NCBI GenBank assembly: GCA_964628055.1
Contig: CAZVNL010000057.1
Span: forward strand, 1-7,007
DNA length: 7,007 nucleotides
Direction of reading: 5' to 3'
DNA from: CAZBEL01 sp964628055
GTDB lineage: Bacteria; Fidelibacterota; Marinisomatia; Marinisomatales; TCS56
Of this stretch, positions 1-6,424 are shown piece after piece. Below the pieces are notes generated by a model. The model did no database searches. It was not told the DNA's origin and saw only the letters and a list, made by a program, of their open reading frames with translations. A program made the translations under genes and the position numbers. Each line of letters starts with the position of its first letter. The first letter of the stretch is position 1.

Positions 1-1
1 G

Positions 2-49
2 AACCAGTCTCTGCCGGACCTTATTCTTACCGACCGTCTGTATATCTAA
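2..49 (+). CDS. possible 3' end of an upstream gene (partial)
   Basis: The second reading frame from the left edge is open from base 2 and ends in TAA at 47-49, giving NQSLPDLILTDRLYI. The codons look unremarkable and a hairpin follows 12 bases later, which would suit a gene end. Fifteen residues are too few to assign a family. Frames 1 and 3 are also open for a while at the edge, so this choice is weak. Confidence 0.22.
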   Translation, partial: NQSLPDLILTDRLYI

Positions 50-61
50 TCACGGTCATGA

Positions 62-90
62 AAGGGTGGTTATCCCCCCTTGTCATTTTC
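62..90 (+). terminator. weak stem-loop, possible terminator of upstream gene
   Basis: AAGGGTGG (62-69) can pair with CCCCCCTT (74-81) around a 4-base TTAT loop, with one T-C mismatch. The following bases (TTGTCATTTTC) are only moderately T-rich, so this is a weak intrinsic terminator at best. It overlaps the proposed -33 element of the next gene. Confidence 0.3.
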
Positions 91-110
91 TGTTTGTGCC
101 GCTACATTTG
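80..110 (+). promoter_or_regulatory. candidate Bacteroidota-type promoter (-33/-7) for the 901-aa secreted protein
   Basis: TTG at 80-82 is followed after 20 bases by TACATTTG at 103-110, an exact fit to the TAnnTTTG -7 consensus with TTG/TTTG at -33 known from Bacteroidota primary-sigma promoters. Transcription would start near 117 and leave a leader of about 44 bases before the ATG at 161. Whether this lineage uses the same consensus is inference, and no other gene in the window shows so clear a match. A conventional -35/-10 reading (TTGATC at 108-113, TATGTG at 131-136) is poorer. Confidence 0.4.
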
Positions 111-148
111 ATCTGGCTCTTTTAATAATTTATGTGTATTAAAGACAC

Positions 149-157
149 TAAGGAGGA
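149..157 (+). promoter_or_regulatory. ribosome binding site for the 901-aa protein
   Basis: TAAGGAGGA lies just before the ATG at 161, with 4 bases between GGAGG and the start codon. It is the strongest Shine-Dalgarno sequence in the window, although the spacing is short, and it fixes the start directly before a signal peptide. Confidence 0.75.
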
Positions 158-160
158 CTT

Positions 161-2866
161 ATGCGACGTTTGATTATTATTGCTGTACTGGTAGTGACGG
201 GCTACGCGCTGCCGGTTCAGGGTACTTACCGTCCCGTGAACAAGGTGCCGGTATTATCCAATTCCCGTATGAACTCTACGCTGCAGGAGCCACGTTGGCC
301 GAGAGGGGGGCTGGAGGCGGACATTCGTCCGGGAGGGGGAATCGTGCGGGAAATCCGCCGGAATCGCTCCGCCAACCGCGACTTGCCCGATACCCTGTAC
401 TACGATTTAGGTTATGGGGGTCAGTTCATCCAGTCTCCCGGCGATGCCATGATGATAATGTACCAGATGTCAGCCGACGGCTACATTACGGGTGTGAATA
501 TTCCCGTTTTTGAATGGGGCACCGGTGATCAACAACTCACGGTATCCCTCCACCGGGTAACTTATCCCTACCGCAGTGACACTACTCAGTATCCCCCCGC
601 CGTAGTCGACGGCAACGGTTGGATCGGCGGCTATGACATGGATGCTAGCGGTTGGCTCTCCATCACCGGGACGAATTATACGCCGCCGGGCACGCCGGGT
701 ATTTGTGATCCCGGTGATTATGTGGCCAATGGGGCCCAGGATCCCCTTGGCGATTCCCTGGGAACCGGCCAGGGAGTGTCGTTAATGGGTCTGATGTGGC
801 CCGACAGCACCGTTGCGGCCACGCTGGACCCAGCTAACAACCCCGCTCAGCAGGACAACTGGCTGAACACCGCCGATTACGGCTCGCAACCCTTCTTCCA
901 GGAAGGGGAATGGGTGGGAATTTTGGTGGCCTTTACTGGCTCCGGGGGTGGCGATAATCCCCCTACGGGTTTTTATTATGCCGAGGGTGTTGGAGCCGTG
1001 GACCCGTGGGTCTTCACCAAGTTTTATGCCGGTTGCGGAGGGACCTCCGGGAACGGTGGCTGGCACATCCGCCATTGGGTCATTGACTTTGAACTGGCTG
1101 TCGTGTATACGGGCGACCGACCCCCGGTGTTCCTAGAGGCCCCTCGTCTGCTGACCACCCTGAGCACGGCCGACCGGCCCATAAGTGCGGTTGTTTCTGA
1201 CGATAATCCCTCTGGCGGACCGTCAGGAGTAACGTCAGTGACCTTTTATTATCGACTGGATTCCACCACGGCCCCCCTGGACAGCGTCCCATTGGTGCTC
1301 ACCAGCGGAACCCCGGACTACGGCACCTGGACGGGTACCATGCCGGGGCAGTCACCCGGGACAACGATTTATTACTATACCAGGGCTACGGACGTTAACG
1401 AAAACACGACTACCACTCCTAACTCTGTATATTATATTTTCCAGCCCATAGAGCCCTATCTCATCATTCTACACCAACAATTTATGGTTTTTCCACCCGT
1501 TCCACCTTTACCTATCGCTATACCCGCTGACGTGTGGAGCCTTTCATCTTACGGCCCACCCGATTCAGCGATGTTGTCCTATTACTCCCTGATTATTGAG
1601 TATACGGGTGCCGCGCCGGTGGAAATATTGAGTGATGTTATCCGGCCCTGGTTCGAGCAAGGAGGCCAGCGGTATATTCTGGTGGGGGACGAATGGCTGG
1701 GCGTGCAGACGGGTTGGGTGGATCAAATTTACTATCCCGGTGATTTCCAGTACGATATCCTGGGCATCGCCGCCGATTTCAACGACGTGAATTACCTTAA
1801 CCCCGGGGATCAAGAGGGCATCAGCCGCATGACAGCCGTTCAGAACGATTCCATTTCCGGGGAGCTGTACGATTATCTTACCAGTAATGGGCTGTATCTC
1901 AATTACGATCCCGTGTATGAGTTGGGCTTCAACAACTGGATTGACGGTGTTACCCCCGTTTCCGGGGTGCAGACGGCCTTTCAGGTGTACGGAGGAACCG
2001 TCGCTAATTGGAGTGCCCCTGATCCCACGACCCCCCTCTACACCTGTGGCGTCTACCATGAAACCTCCTATGGCAGCAAGAGCGTCTTCTTTGCTTTTGA
2101 TCCCCTAGCCCTCAATGCCGACAACGCCAGCGGCACCGGTTACGTGTGGATCGGGACGCAGAGCTTTGGACCGCTACAGAAGGCCGTGGATTGGGCCCTG
2201 GGAATTGAATATCCACCGCACACCTTCAATTTGGTACAACCTGCTGATTCTGCGGTACTGGTTTTGACCTCCGACAACCTGGACGAGTCCACCTTTTTCT
2301 TCTGGCAGCCCTCCACCGACCCCAACGGCACTACCGTGTTTTATAACGTAGTGGGCCAGGGGGATTTGACTTTCCTCACCAGACAGCATTATACGGATAC
2401 CCATTTCTTCCTGGAGCATGTTAGTCTGCGCGACTCCCTCCAGCAATTGGAGCTTCCCGTGGCCCAGGGATCCTGGATGGTGTACGCCTACTCAGGAGGG
2501 GATACTGTCCCGGCTACCAACGGCCCCTTTACCCTCACCGTTGACGCCAGCGCCGTCCTGTCGGTGAGCGGGGATCCCTTGCTTCCCGAAACCTATGCGC
2601 TTCATCAAAACTACCCCAACCCCTTCAATCCTAACACGATCATCCGTTATGAATTGCCGGAACAGGCATCGGTTCAATTGGTGATTTACGACCTGTTGGG
2701 GCGGGAGATACATACGCTGGTGAGCAGTCTACAGGAGCCCGGTTTTCAGTCTGTTGTGTGGGATGGTAAGGATGACCGGGGACGCGCCGTGGGTGCGGGG
2801 GTGTACCTGTACCGCCTTCAAGCCGGGGAATTTGTGCAGACTAAGAAATTAGTGGTGCTGAAATAG
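161..2866 (+). CDS. large secreted multidomain protein with C-terminal T9SS type A sorting module
   Basis: This 901-aa protein is predicted to be exported by Sec and then carried across the outer membrane by the type IX system. Residues 1-21 form a signal peptide (MRR, then a run of I/L/V, cleavage near VQG). Residues about 75-318 are a glycine- and aromatic-rich beta region I do not recognise, ending in an IRHWVIDFELAVVYTGDRPP segment. Residues about 319-428 look like an Ig-like domain (SVTFYYRLDS, then TIYYYTRATDVNENTT). Residues about 431-682 contain hydrophobic strands and a 'SLIIEYTG...WFEQGGQRYILVGDEW' pattern like the class I amidotransferase-like/flavodoxin-like domains of other T9SS cargo. 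Residues about 685-795 resemble fibronectin III (TFFFWQPSTDPNGTTVFYNV). Residues about 810-901 are the T9SS/FlgD-like tail (NYPNPFNPNT, YDLLGREIHTL, GVYLYRLQAG). No catalytic motif is visible, so a surface or extracellular binding role is more likely than a named enzyme. Domain limits are by eye. Confidence 0.9.
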   Translation: MRRLIIIAVLVVTGYALPVQGTYRPVNKVPVLSNSRMNSTLQEPRWPRGGLEADIRPGGGIVREIRRNRSANRDLPDTLYYDLGYGGQFIQSPGDAMMIMYQMSADGYITGVNIPVFEWGTGDQQLTVSLHRVTYPYRSDTTQYPPAVVDGNGWIGGYDMDASGWLSITGTNYTPPGTPGICDPGDYVANGAQDPLGDSLGTGQGVSLMGLMWPDSTVAATLDPANNPAQQDNWLNTADYGSQPFFQEGEWVGILVAFTGSGGGDNPPTGFYYAEGVGAVDPWVFTKFYAGCGGTSGNGGWHIRHWVIDFELAVVYTGDRPPVFLEAPRLLTTLSTADRPISAVVSDDNPSGGPSGVTSVTFYYRLDSTTAPLDSVPLVLTSGTPDYGTWTGTMPGQSPGTTIYYYTRATDVNENTTTTPNSVYYIFQPIEPYLIILHQQFMVFPPVPPLPIAIPADVWSLSSYGPPDSAMLSYYSLIIEYTGAAPVEILSDVIRPWFEQGGQRYILVGDEWLGVQTGWVDQIYYPGDFQYDILGIAADFNDVNYLNPGDQEGISRMTAVQNDSISGELYDYLTSNGLYLNYDPVYELGFNNWIDGVTPVSGVQTAFQVYGGTVANWSAPDPTTPLYTCGVYHETSYGSKSVFFAFDPLALNADNASGTGYVWIGTQSFGPLQKAVDWALGIEYPPHTFNLVQPADSAVLVLTSDNLDESTFFFWQPSTDPNGTTVFYNVVGQGDLTFLTRQHYTDTHFFLEHVSLRDSLQQLELPVAQGSWMVYAYSGGDTVPATNGPFTLTVDASAVLSVSGDPLLPETYALHQNYPNPFNPNTIIRYELPEQASVQLVIYDLLGREIHTLVSSLQEPGFQSVVWDGKDDRGRAVGAGVYLYRLQAGEFVQTKKLVVLK

Positions 2867-2871
2867 AAAAA
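2585..2871 (+). repeat. T9SS tail module, copy 1 (direct repeat with 4243-4529)
   Basis: This stretch encodes the sorting module of the first protein and aligns without gaps, at a constant offset of 1658 bases, to 4243-4529. From 2654 to the stop codon I count about 20 differences in 213 bases, and 2786-2835 is an exact 50-base match to 4444-4493. The match runs through the TAG stop and the following five A's. Confidence 0.9.
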
Positions 2872-3045
2872 CTTGTGTGTGATACAACCTTCGAAGTTCC
2901 ATGTTGGGAACACACCGGGTATTTGTGTTTCGTCAATAATTTACCAGGAAATCCGCGAAGGTTCTAAATAAATAGGGTTATTTCGCTTGTTACCCTACCG
3001 TTCCTATTGTAAACTATGACTATTACCAGCGAAAGGGGGCGTGTC
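2867..3045. other. intergenic spacer between the two secreted-protein genes
   Basis: No gene is visible in these 179 bases. AACCTTCG (2886-2893) recurs inverted as CGAAGGTT (2956-2963), and GTTCC...GGAAC near 2896-2911 could form a small 5-bp hairpin, but neither is followed by a T-run, so no terminator is supported. AT-rich sequence (TAAATAAATA, 2965-2974) could hold a promoter for the next gene, but I see no convincing paired elements. Confidence 0.5.
3031..3039 (+). promoter_or_regulatory. ribosome binding site that decides the start at 3046
   Basis: GAAAGGGGG sits about 6 bases before the ATG at 3046. The in-frame ATG at 3016 has no purine-rich sequence before it (CCTATTGTAAACT) and would add ten polar residues in front of the signal peptide. 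The start at 3046 is therefore preferred. Confidence 0.65.
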
Positions 3046-4524
3046 ATGGTTTGGAAGCTTTTCATAGGGTTATTGTGCATTGGCCAATTAGCCGCTCAAA
3101 CCGACAGCATCTATGCGACGGTTCAGGGCGATACCGCCACCATCTGGCATACCCAGACCCATCGTAACTGCGGTTCTCTTTTTTACATGGACGTTGAGTT
3201 GAGCGGTAATCATCTTACCGTTACGGAAGTCGACACTGGTCTAATAGCTTTTTGCACGTGCTATTTTGATCTTTCAGTGACCATTGGTCCTCTCGCCCCC
3301 GGTAACTATACGGTTGATGTTTTTGGTACGGATACTCTATATGGTATTTACTGGGGGTCCACCACTTTCACCATTCCTGCGGGGATCTTTCAGGACAGCG
3401 TCTACATTATTGCCCAGGATCAGAGTGATTGTTACCAGCCCGGCTACAACGGATCTGTTTGGTATGTGTCTCCAAACGGGAATAATGAGTTGGGGAACGG
3501 GAGTTACCACTATCCCCTTGCTACTATCCAGTATGCCATCGACCAGGCCGGGGCGGGCGATTCGGTGTTGGTCTACCCCGGTACGTATAACGAGTCCATC
3601 GACTTTAACGGGAAAAATATCACCGTGCTGCACTGGGGTTATGTCTATCCCCTCCCCGAGGATATTGACCCCGGTGTTGTTTTAGTGGGTGACACGACGG
3701 GGAGCGTGGTATCCTTTCACAATGGGGAGGGCCCGGAAGCGGTACTGAAGGGGTTCACCATCACTGGTGGGACAGCCTTCTCCGGTGGGGGTATTTTCAT
3801 CCAGGATGCTTCACCGGTTGTTGCGGAGAACGTTATTACCCAGAATATCGCTGGTTTGTGTACCGGCGCAGGAGCCGGGATCGCCATCTATGGCTTGGCC
3901 GAACCACTCATCATCCGTAATATGATTTACAATAACCAGGCCATGGGGTATTGTGACTGTGTCTGTTATTTCGGGGGCGGTATCTGGATCGACTCTTTAG
4001 CCAATCCCATCATCGGGGGTACCCTCGGTCAGGGTAACAATATTTACGGTAATAGCGGTGATTATGGCCGACAACTCTATCGCCAGGGTACGGGATCCGT
4101 AATTAATGCCCGCTATAACTATTTCGGCGGTGATTGTCCGCCGGATAGCCTCTGGGACGTTCACCCCATCAACCAGTTTGATCTGAGCAGTTGTTCCGAC
4201 ACCCTACTCATTTTGAGTACTGACGATAAACCCCGTCTGGAACCGCAAACTTTTATTCTGTATCAGAACTATCCCAACCCCTTCAATGCAAACACGACAA
4301 TTCGTTATAACTTGCCGGAACAGGCATCGGTCCAACTGGTGATTTATGACCTGTTGGGGCGGGAGATACATACGCTGGTGAACGGTCTACAGGAGCCCGG
4401 CTTGCGGTCTGTTGTGTGGGATGGGAAGGATGCCCGGGGACAAGCCGTGGGTGCGGGGGTGTACCTGTACCGCCTTCAAGCCGGGGAATTTGTAAAAACC
4501 AGGAAGTTGGTGGTGTTGAAATAG
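3046..4524 (+). CDS. secreted parallel beta-helix protein with C-terminal T9SS type A sorting module
   Basis: The preferred start gives 492 aa beginning MVWKLFIGLLCIGQLAAQ, a clear signal peptide of about 18 residues; the upstream ATG at 3016 would give 502 aa. Residues about 19-130 form a small beta domain with Cys42, Cys70 and Cys72 (CTCYFDLSVTIGPLAPGNYTV). Residues about 139-375 look like a right-handed parallel beta-helix of the pectate-lyase-fold/DUF1565 type: it opens with WYVSPNGNN...PLATIQYAIDQAGAGDSVLVYPGTY, continues with coils such as GFTITGGTAFSGGGIFI and GAGIAIYG, and closes with ARYNYFGGDC. A cysteine cluster (YCDCVCYF, 302-309) sits in one coil. Residues about 399-492 are the T9SS tail. 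Such proteins are usually surface-attached or released, and bind or cleave polysaccharide, but no catalytic residues can be assigned. The tail is nearly the same DNA as that of the preceding gene, from which it lies 179 bases downstream on the same strand. Confidence 0.88.
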   Translation: MVWKLFIGLLCIGQLAAQTDSIYATVQGDTATIWHTQTHRNCGSLFYMDVELSGNHLTVTEVDTGLIAFCTCYFDLSVTIGPLAPGNYTVDVFGTDTLYGIYWGSTTFTIPAGIFQDSVYIIAQDQSDCYQPGYNGSVWYVSPNGNNELGNGSYHYPLATIQYAIDQAGAGDSVLVYPGTYNESIDFNGKNITVLHWGYVYPLPEDIDPGVVLVGDTTGSVVSFHNGEGPEAVLKGFTITGGTAFSGGGIFIQDASPVVAENVITQNIAGLCTGAGAGIAIYGLAEPLIIRNMIYNNQAMGYCDCVCYFGGGIWIDSLANPIIGGTLGQGNNIYGNSGDYGRQLYRQGTGSVINARYNYFGGDCPPDSLWDVHPINQFDLSSCSDTLLILSTDDKPRLEPQTFILYQNYPNPFNANTTIRYNLPEQASVQLVIYDLLGREIHTLVNGLQEPGLRSVVWDGKDARGQAVGAGVYLYRLQAGEFVKTRKLVVLK

Positions 4525-4529
4525 AAAAA
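4243..4529 (+). repeat. T9SS tail module, copy 2 (direct repeat with 2585-2871)
   Basis: This is the second copy of the sorting-module DNA and is colinear with copy 1 without gaps. Most differences fall in the first ~70 bases and in the last ~30 coding bases; the middle includes long exact runs (for example 4444-4493). Both copies end TAG followed by at least five A's. Confidence 0.9.
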
Positions 4530-4543
4530 ACCTTCGACCGGGT

Positions 4544-4588
4544 ACCTCCCTATCTTTACTACCGGTTGGTTAGCAGGAGGTTTTCTTT
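4544..4588 (+). terminator. probable intrinsic terminator after the beta-helix gene
   Basis: ACCTCC (4544-4549) pairs perfectly with GGAGGT (4576-4581). The adjacent CTA (4550-4552) can pair with TAG (4571-4573) across a 2-base bulge. TTTTCTTT follows at 4581-4588. The loop is long (17-26 bases), which lowers confidence, but the place, 20 bases after the stop codon, is right. Confidence 0.5.
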
Positions 4589-4808
4589 AATTGTAAAGAT
4601 TACCTCGTTTTTGCCAGGGGAGAGTGTCTGACCAAAGCGCGAATGAGGTACCGCTCCAGCGTAACTGCCTTGGGCTTAATCATCCCCCTTAATTTTAGAA
4701 TATTGTCTGAACAAGGGGACCACCTACCAATAAAAGTATTGGGGATAAATGCGCTACGTGGGTGAATCGTTGAGGTCATGGTTTAAAGCCCAGGGGGGTC
4801 TGTTGTCT
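4589..4808. other. convergent intergenic region, no gene seen
   Basis: These 220 bases separate the plus-strand secreted genes from the minus-strand operon. Two hairpins are visible: CCAATA-AAAG-TATTGG (4727-4742, perfect 6-bp stem) and CCCCTT (4685-4690) with AAGGGG (4713-4718, 22-base loop). Neither has a T-run on the minus strand, so a terminator for the converging gene is possible but unsupported. I see no tRNA, small RNA or open frame worth listing. Confidence 0.5.
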
Positions 4809-5540
4809 TTACCGAACCTGAGGCTTTATGGTCGCGAGAGATTCCTGATGACTCAACCGCCGCAGGGGTTGCGCGCATAACCAGAACCACAGGAGCATGA
4901 ATCCGTCTACCAACAAGAGGTACCAGGGCCAAGCGGGTAACCAGGTAACCGGTGTAAAGTCTACCGCCGGTGGGGAAAGCAGGTACATGTAGTTCGCTCC
5001 TAAAAGCCGGTCCAGAGGATACACCAATCCAAAAGCGACTACATTCAGGGTTAAAAAGGCTGTCCAGTGGCTGGCAGGAGATGGTTGATGGTGGAAGACC
5101 ACTACCACGCCCAGCAGGGTGAAAAGGGTCACTCCATGGGAAAGGAAAAAGGTGAAGAATTCCGGATTAGGGTAACCATGCTGCAAATCCGGAATCAAAA
5201 GGGCCAGGAGGCCGCCTCCTACTCCCCAATAATAGAGAATATTTAACAGCTTCTTCCGGGGAAAGATTAGATAGATTACAGTAAGGAGGCGACTGATTCC
5301 GCACACGTGCAGCGGTAGGTCCTCCGGCAGACTGAAGTCCCCGTTATAGCTTGCTACCACGGGTCCCAGGATCATGGTGGCACCAATGAGGATCCCCATG
5401 ATAAGGCGAAAGTGTTTCCAGGCGTTGTCTCCCTGGTACCGTTTCAGGATACGACCTCCCCACCAGGCCGCAACGGTGTAGAGCAGAAGAACGAGGAGGT
5501 GTTCCCCACTAAATAGATGAAATTCAGCCGCGTCTCCCAT
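4809..5540 (-). CDS. TIGR02206/YwaF-type (TMEM164-like) integral membrane protein
   Basis: This 243-aa protein has about seven hydrophobic segments (near residues 14-32, 46-65, 77-94, 98-117, 128-152, 158-180 and 200-223) and belongs to the bacterial TIGR02206 family (B. subtilis YwaF), related to eukaryotic TMEM164. Family landmarks are the N-terminal F-SGEHLL, LPLHVCGISRLL (75-86), YYWGVGGGLLALLIPDL (103-119) and EFFTFFLSHGV (127-137). The bacterial function is unknown. Human TMEM164 has been reported as a phospholipid acyltransferase with a conserved cysteine; Cys80 and His135 here are candidate counterparts, but that is inference. The length is normal for the family. The ATG at 5540 has only a weak purine stretch before it (CCGGTAGAATTAATCC). 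The gene lies on the same strand as marR-doxX-msrB, 97 bases after the msrB remnant, so it may be the last gene of that unit or have its own promoter. Confidence 0.85.
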   Translation of the reverse strand: MGDAAEFHLFSGEHLLVLLLYTVAAWWGGRILKRYQGDNAWKHFRLIMGILIGATMILGPVVASYNGDFSLPEDLPLHVCGISRLLTVIYLIFPRKKLLNILYYWGVGGGLLALLIPDLQHGYPNPEFFTFFLSHGVTLFTLLGVVVVFHHQPSPASHWTAFLTLNVVAFGLVYPLDRLLGANYMYLLSPPAVDFTPVTWLPAWPWYLLLVDGFMLLWFWLCAQPLRRLSHQESLATIKPQVR

Positions 5541-5623
5541 GGATTAATTCTACCGGAAGGTATTGAAAATTTACGACTATTTCACCACCCTAGCGCACAA
5601 TTCGTACCTATCGCCACTTTTTA

Positions 5624-5647
5624 CCATCCGGGTTTTCCTAAGGATGG
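5624..5647 (-). other. stem-loop over the end of the msrB remnant
   Basis: CCATCC (5624-5629) and GGATGG (5642-5647) form a perfect 6-bp stem with a 12-base loop spanning the remnant's stop codon. On the minus strand it is followed by TAAAAAGTGG rather than T's. It could be what remains of a terminator or an mRNA-processing hairpin; it could also be chance. Confidence 0.28.
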
Positions 5648-6010
5648 AAGTCCCGGGCGATAGAATTCACCGGGACTGCAATTCGGTAGGGTCGGGACCG
5701 TGGGGGTAGATGTATCCCAGGTGAGCCGCAACGGGCACTTAAAACCTCCGTGCGTACCATCAACAAGCTCCGGTCTTCTTTCTCAACGATGCGGCTTTTA
5801 TCAACTACGTTGTAGAAACTGGGCCAGCCAGAGCCGTAGTTGTATTTGGCTTGGGAACGGAATTGTTCATTATCACAAGCAGCACATACGTAGGTGCCGT
5901 CATCCTTATGATGACCTATTTTCCTGAAAAAGGTCCTCAGTTTTCCCTTCGCGTAGTGTGTGGTACTGCTCAGGCGGGAGGTAAGCCTGCTATTCCGCCT
6001 CAGTTTTCAT
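5638..6010 (-). pseudogene. msrB: decayed msrB, peptide-methionine (R)-S-oxide reductase
   Basis: No single open frame covers this stretch, but translating the minus strand in three frames rebuilds nearly a whole MsrB of about 124 codons. The order is: ATG at 6010 with MKTEAE, then a TAG stop (5992-5990) where the family often has Trp; QAYLPPEQYHTLREGKTEDLF in the same frame; a frameshift near 5926; HHKDDGTYVCAACDNEQFRS, YNYGSGWPSFYNVVDKSR and LLMVRTEVLSARCG; a second shift near 5724; HLGYIYPHGPDPTELQ; a third shift near 5675-5670; then VNSIARDFHP and a TAG at 5640-5638. The net change in length (373 bases, one more than 3 x 124) agrees with the three shifts. MsrB reduces methionine-R-sulfoxide in oxidised proteins. 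The CxxC pair (CAAC) survives, but HLGHVF has become HLGYIY and the catalytic-Cys position of RYCxNS reads Arg. It starts 4 bases after the doxX stop, so it was probably the third gene of a marR-doxX-msrB operon. Sequencing error is the alternative, but the flanking genes are intact. Confidence 0.85.
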
Positions 6011-6014
6011 AGTT

Positions 6015-6401
6015 TTAGGGTTTTAGGCTGAAGGGGCCCGAACCAAAGTAGGCGATCAACAAAGCACCACCGATGATAACCACGTTCTTCATAAACATGA
6101 TCATTTGGTTCATGGACTGCATCTGGTCCTCGATCCCCCAAAAGCGGTGCATGTAAAAACTTGTGGGGATCAGGAAGATTACCAGCAGCGAGGCTCCGAT
6201 CTTGGGATAGTATCCCAGGAGGATACTTACCCCACCAGCCAAGATCATCAAGCCGGTTAAGGGTACGGCCAGATCAGCCATGGGGACCCCTGCTGATTTG
6301 GCATAGGGCACCATATCCGTCCTTTTCAGCAGGTGATTCATGCCCGATATTAAGAAGAAAGAACTGAATAGGATTCGTCCGATGAGAGGTATGTAGTCCA
6401 T
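6015..6401 (-). CDS. DoxX-family membrane protein
   Basis: From ATG at 6401 this is a 128-aa protein with four hydrophobic helices (about residues 5-22, 46-64, 68-86 and 101-121). It has the DoxX layout: an N-terminal IGRILFSSFFLISGMNHL helix and a C-terminal NQMIMFMKNVVIIGGALLIAYFG helix. GGGAG ends 5 bases before this ATG, which supports it over the in-frame GTG at 6413 (132 aa) that has no ribosome binding site. DoxX proteins are linked to thiol/quinone redox stress; in B. subtilis the DoxX protein MhqP is under the MarR-type repressor MhqR. Here doxX lies 23 bases after the marR stop and 4 bases before the msrB remnant, so all three probably share one transcript controlled by the regulator. 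The exact substrate cannot be read from the sequence. The family call is firm, the quinone link is inference. Confidence 0.88.
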   Translation of the reverse strand: MDYIPLIGRILFSSFFLISGMNHLLKRTDMVPYAKSAGVPMADLAVPLTGLMILAGGVSILLGYYPKIGASLLVIFLIPTSFYMHRFWGIEDQMQSMNQMIMFMKNVVIIGGALLIAYFGSGPFSLKP

Positions 6402-6424
6402 AATTGCTCCCACTAATACTTAGT

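Noticed and set aside
1565..2059. 164-codon minus-strand open frame inside the 901-aa gene
   Set aside because: Lies opposite a well-supported secreted protein with signal peptide and sorting tail; its translation is low-complexity G/V/I/P-rich shadow sequence. The other shorter frames at 295-513, 782-1292, 1887-2713, 3284-3685, 4416-4631, 6161-6367, 6440-6700 and 6708-6941 were rejected for the same reason.
691..2927. Shared 17-mer CAC(G/A)CCGGGTATTTGTG at 691-707 and 2911-2927
   Set aside because: One copy is inside coding sequence and the other in the spacer, with no similarity on either side; most likely coincidence.
3016..3045. Upstream ATG start for the beta-helix protein
   Set aside because: No ribosome binding site, and it adds polar residues before the signal peptide; the ATG at 3046 has GAAAGGGGG in front of it.
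4727..4742. Perfect small hairpin CCAATA-AAAG-TATTGG as terminator of the minus-strand operon
   Set aside because: On the minus strand it is followed by TAGGTGG, not a T-run, and it lies about 70 bases from the stop codon; the stem is AT-rich and could be chance.
5700..5927. 75-codon plus-strand open frame in the 470-base gap
   Set aside because: It is antisense to the msrB remnant, whose three-frame translation gives clear MsrB motifs; the plus-strand peptide has no recognisable features.
6402..6413. GTG start for the DoxX protein
   Set aside because: The bases that would follow this GTG contain the GGGAG ribosome binding site of the ATG at 6401, and the GTG has none of its own.
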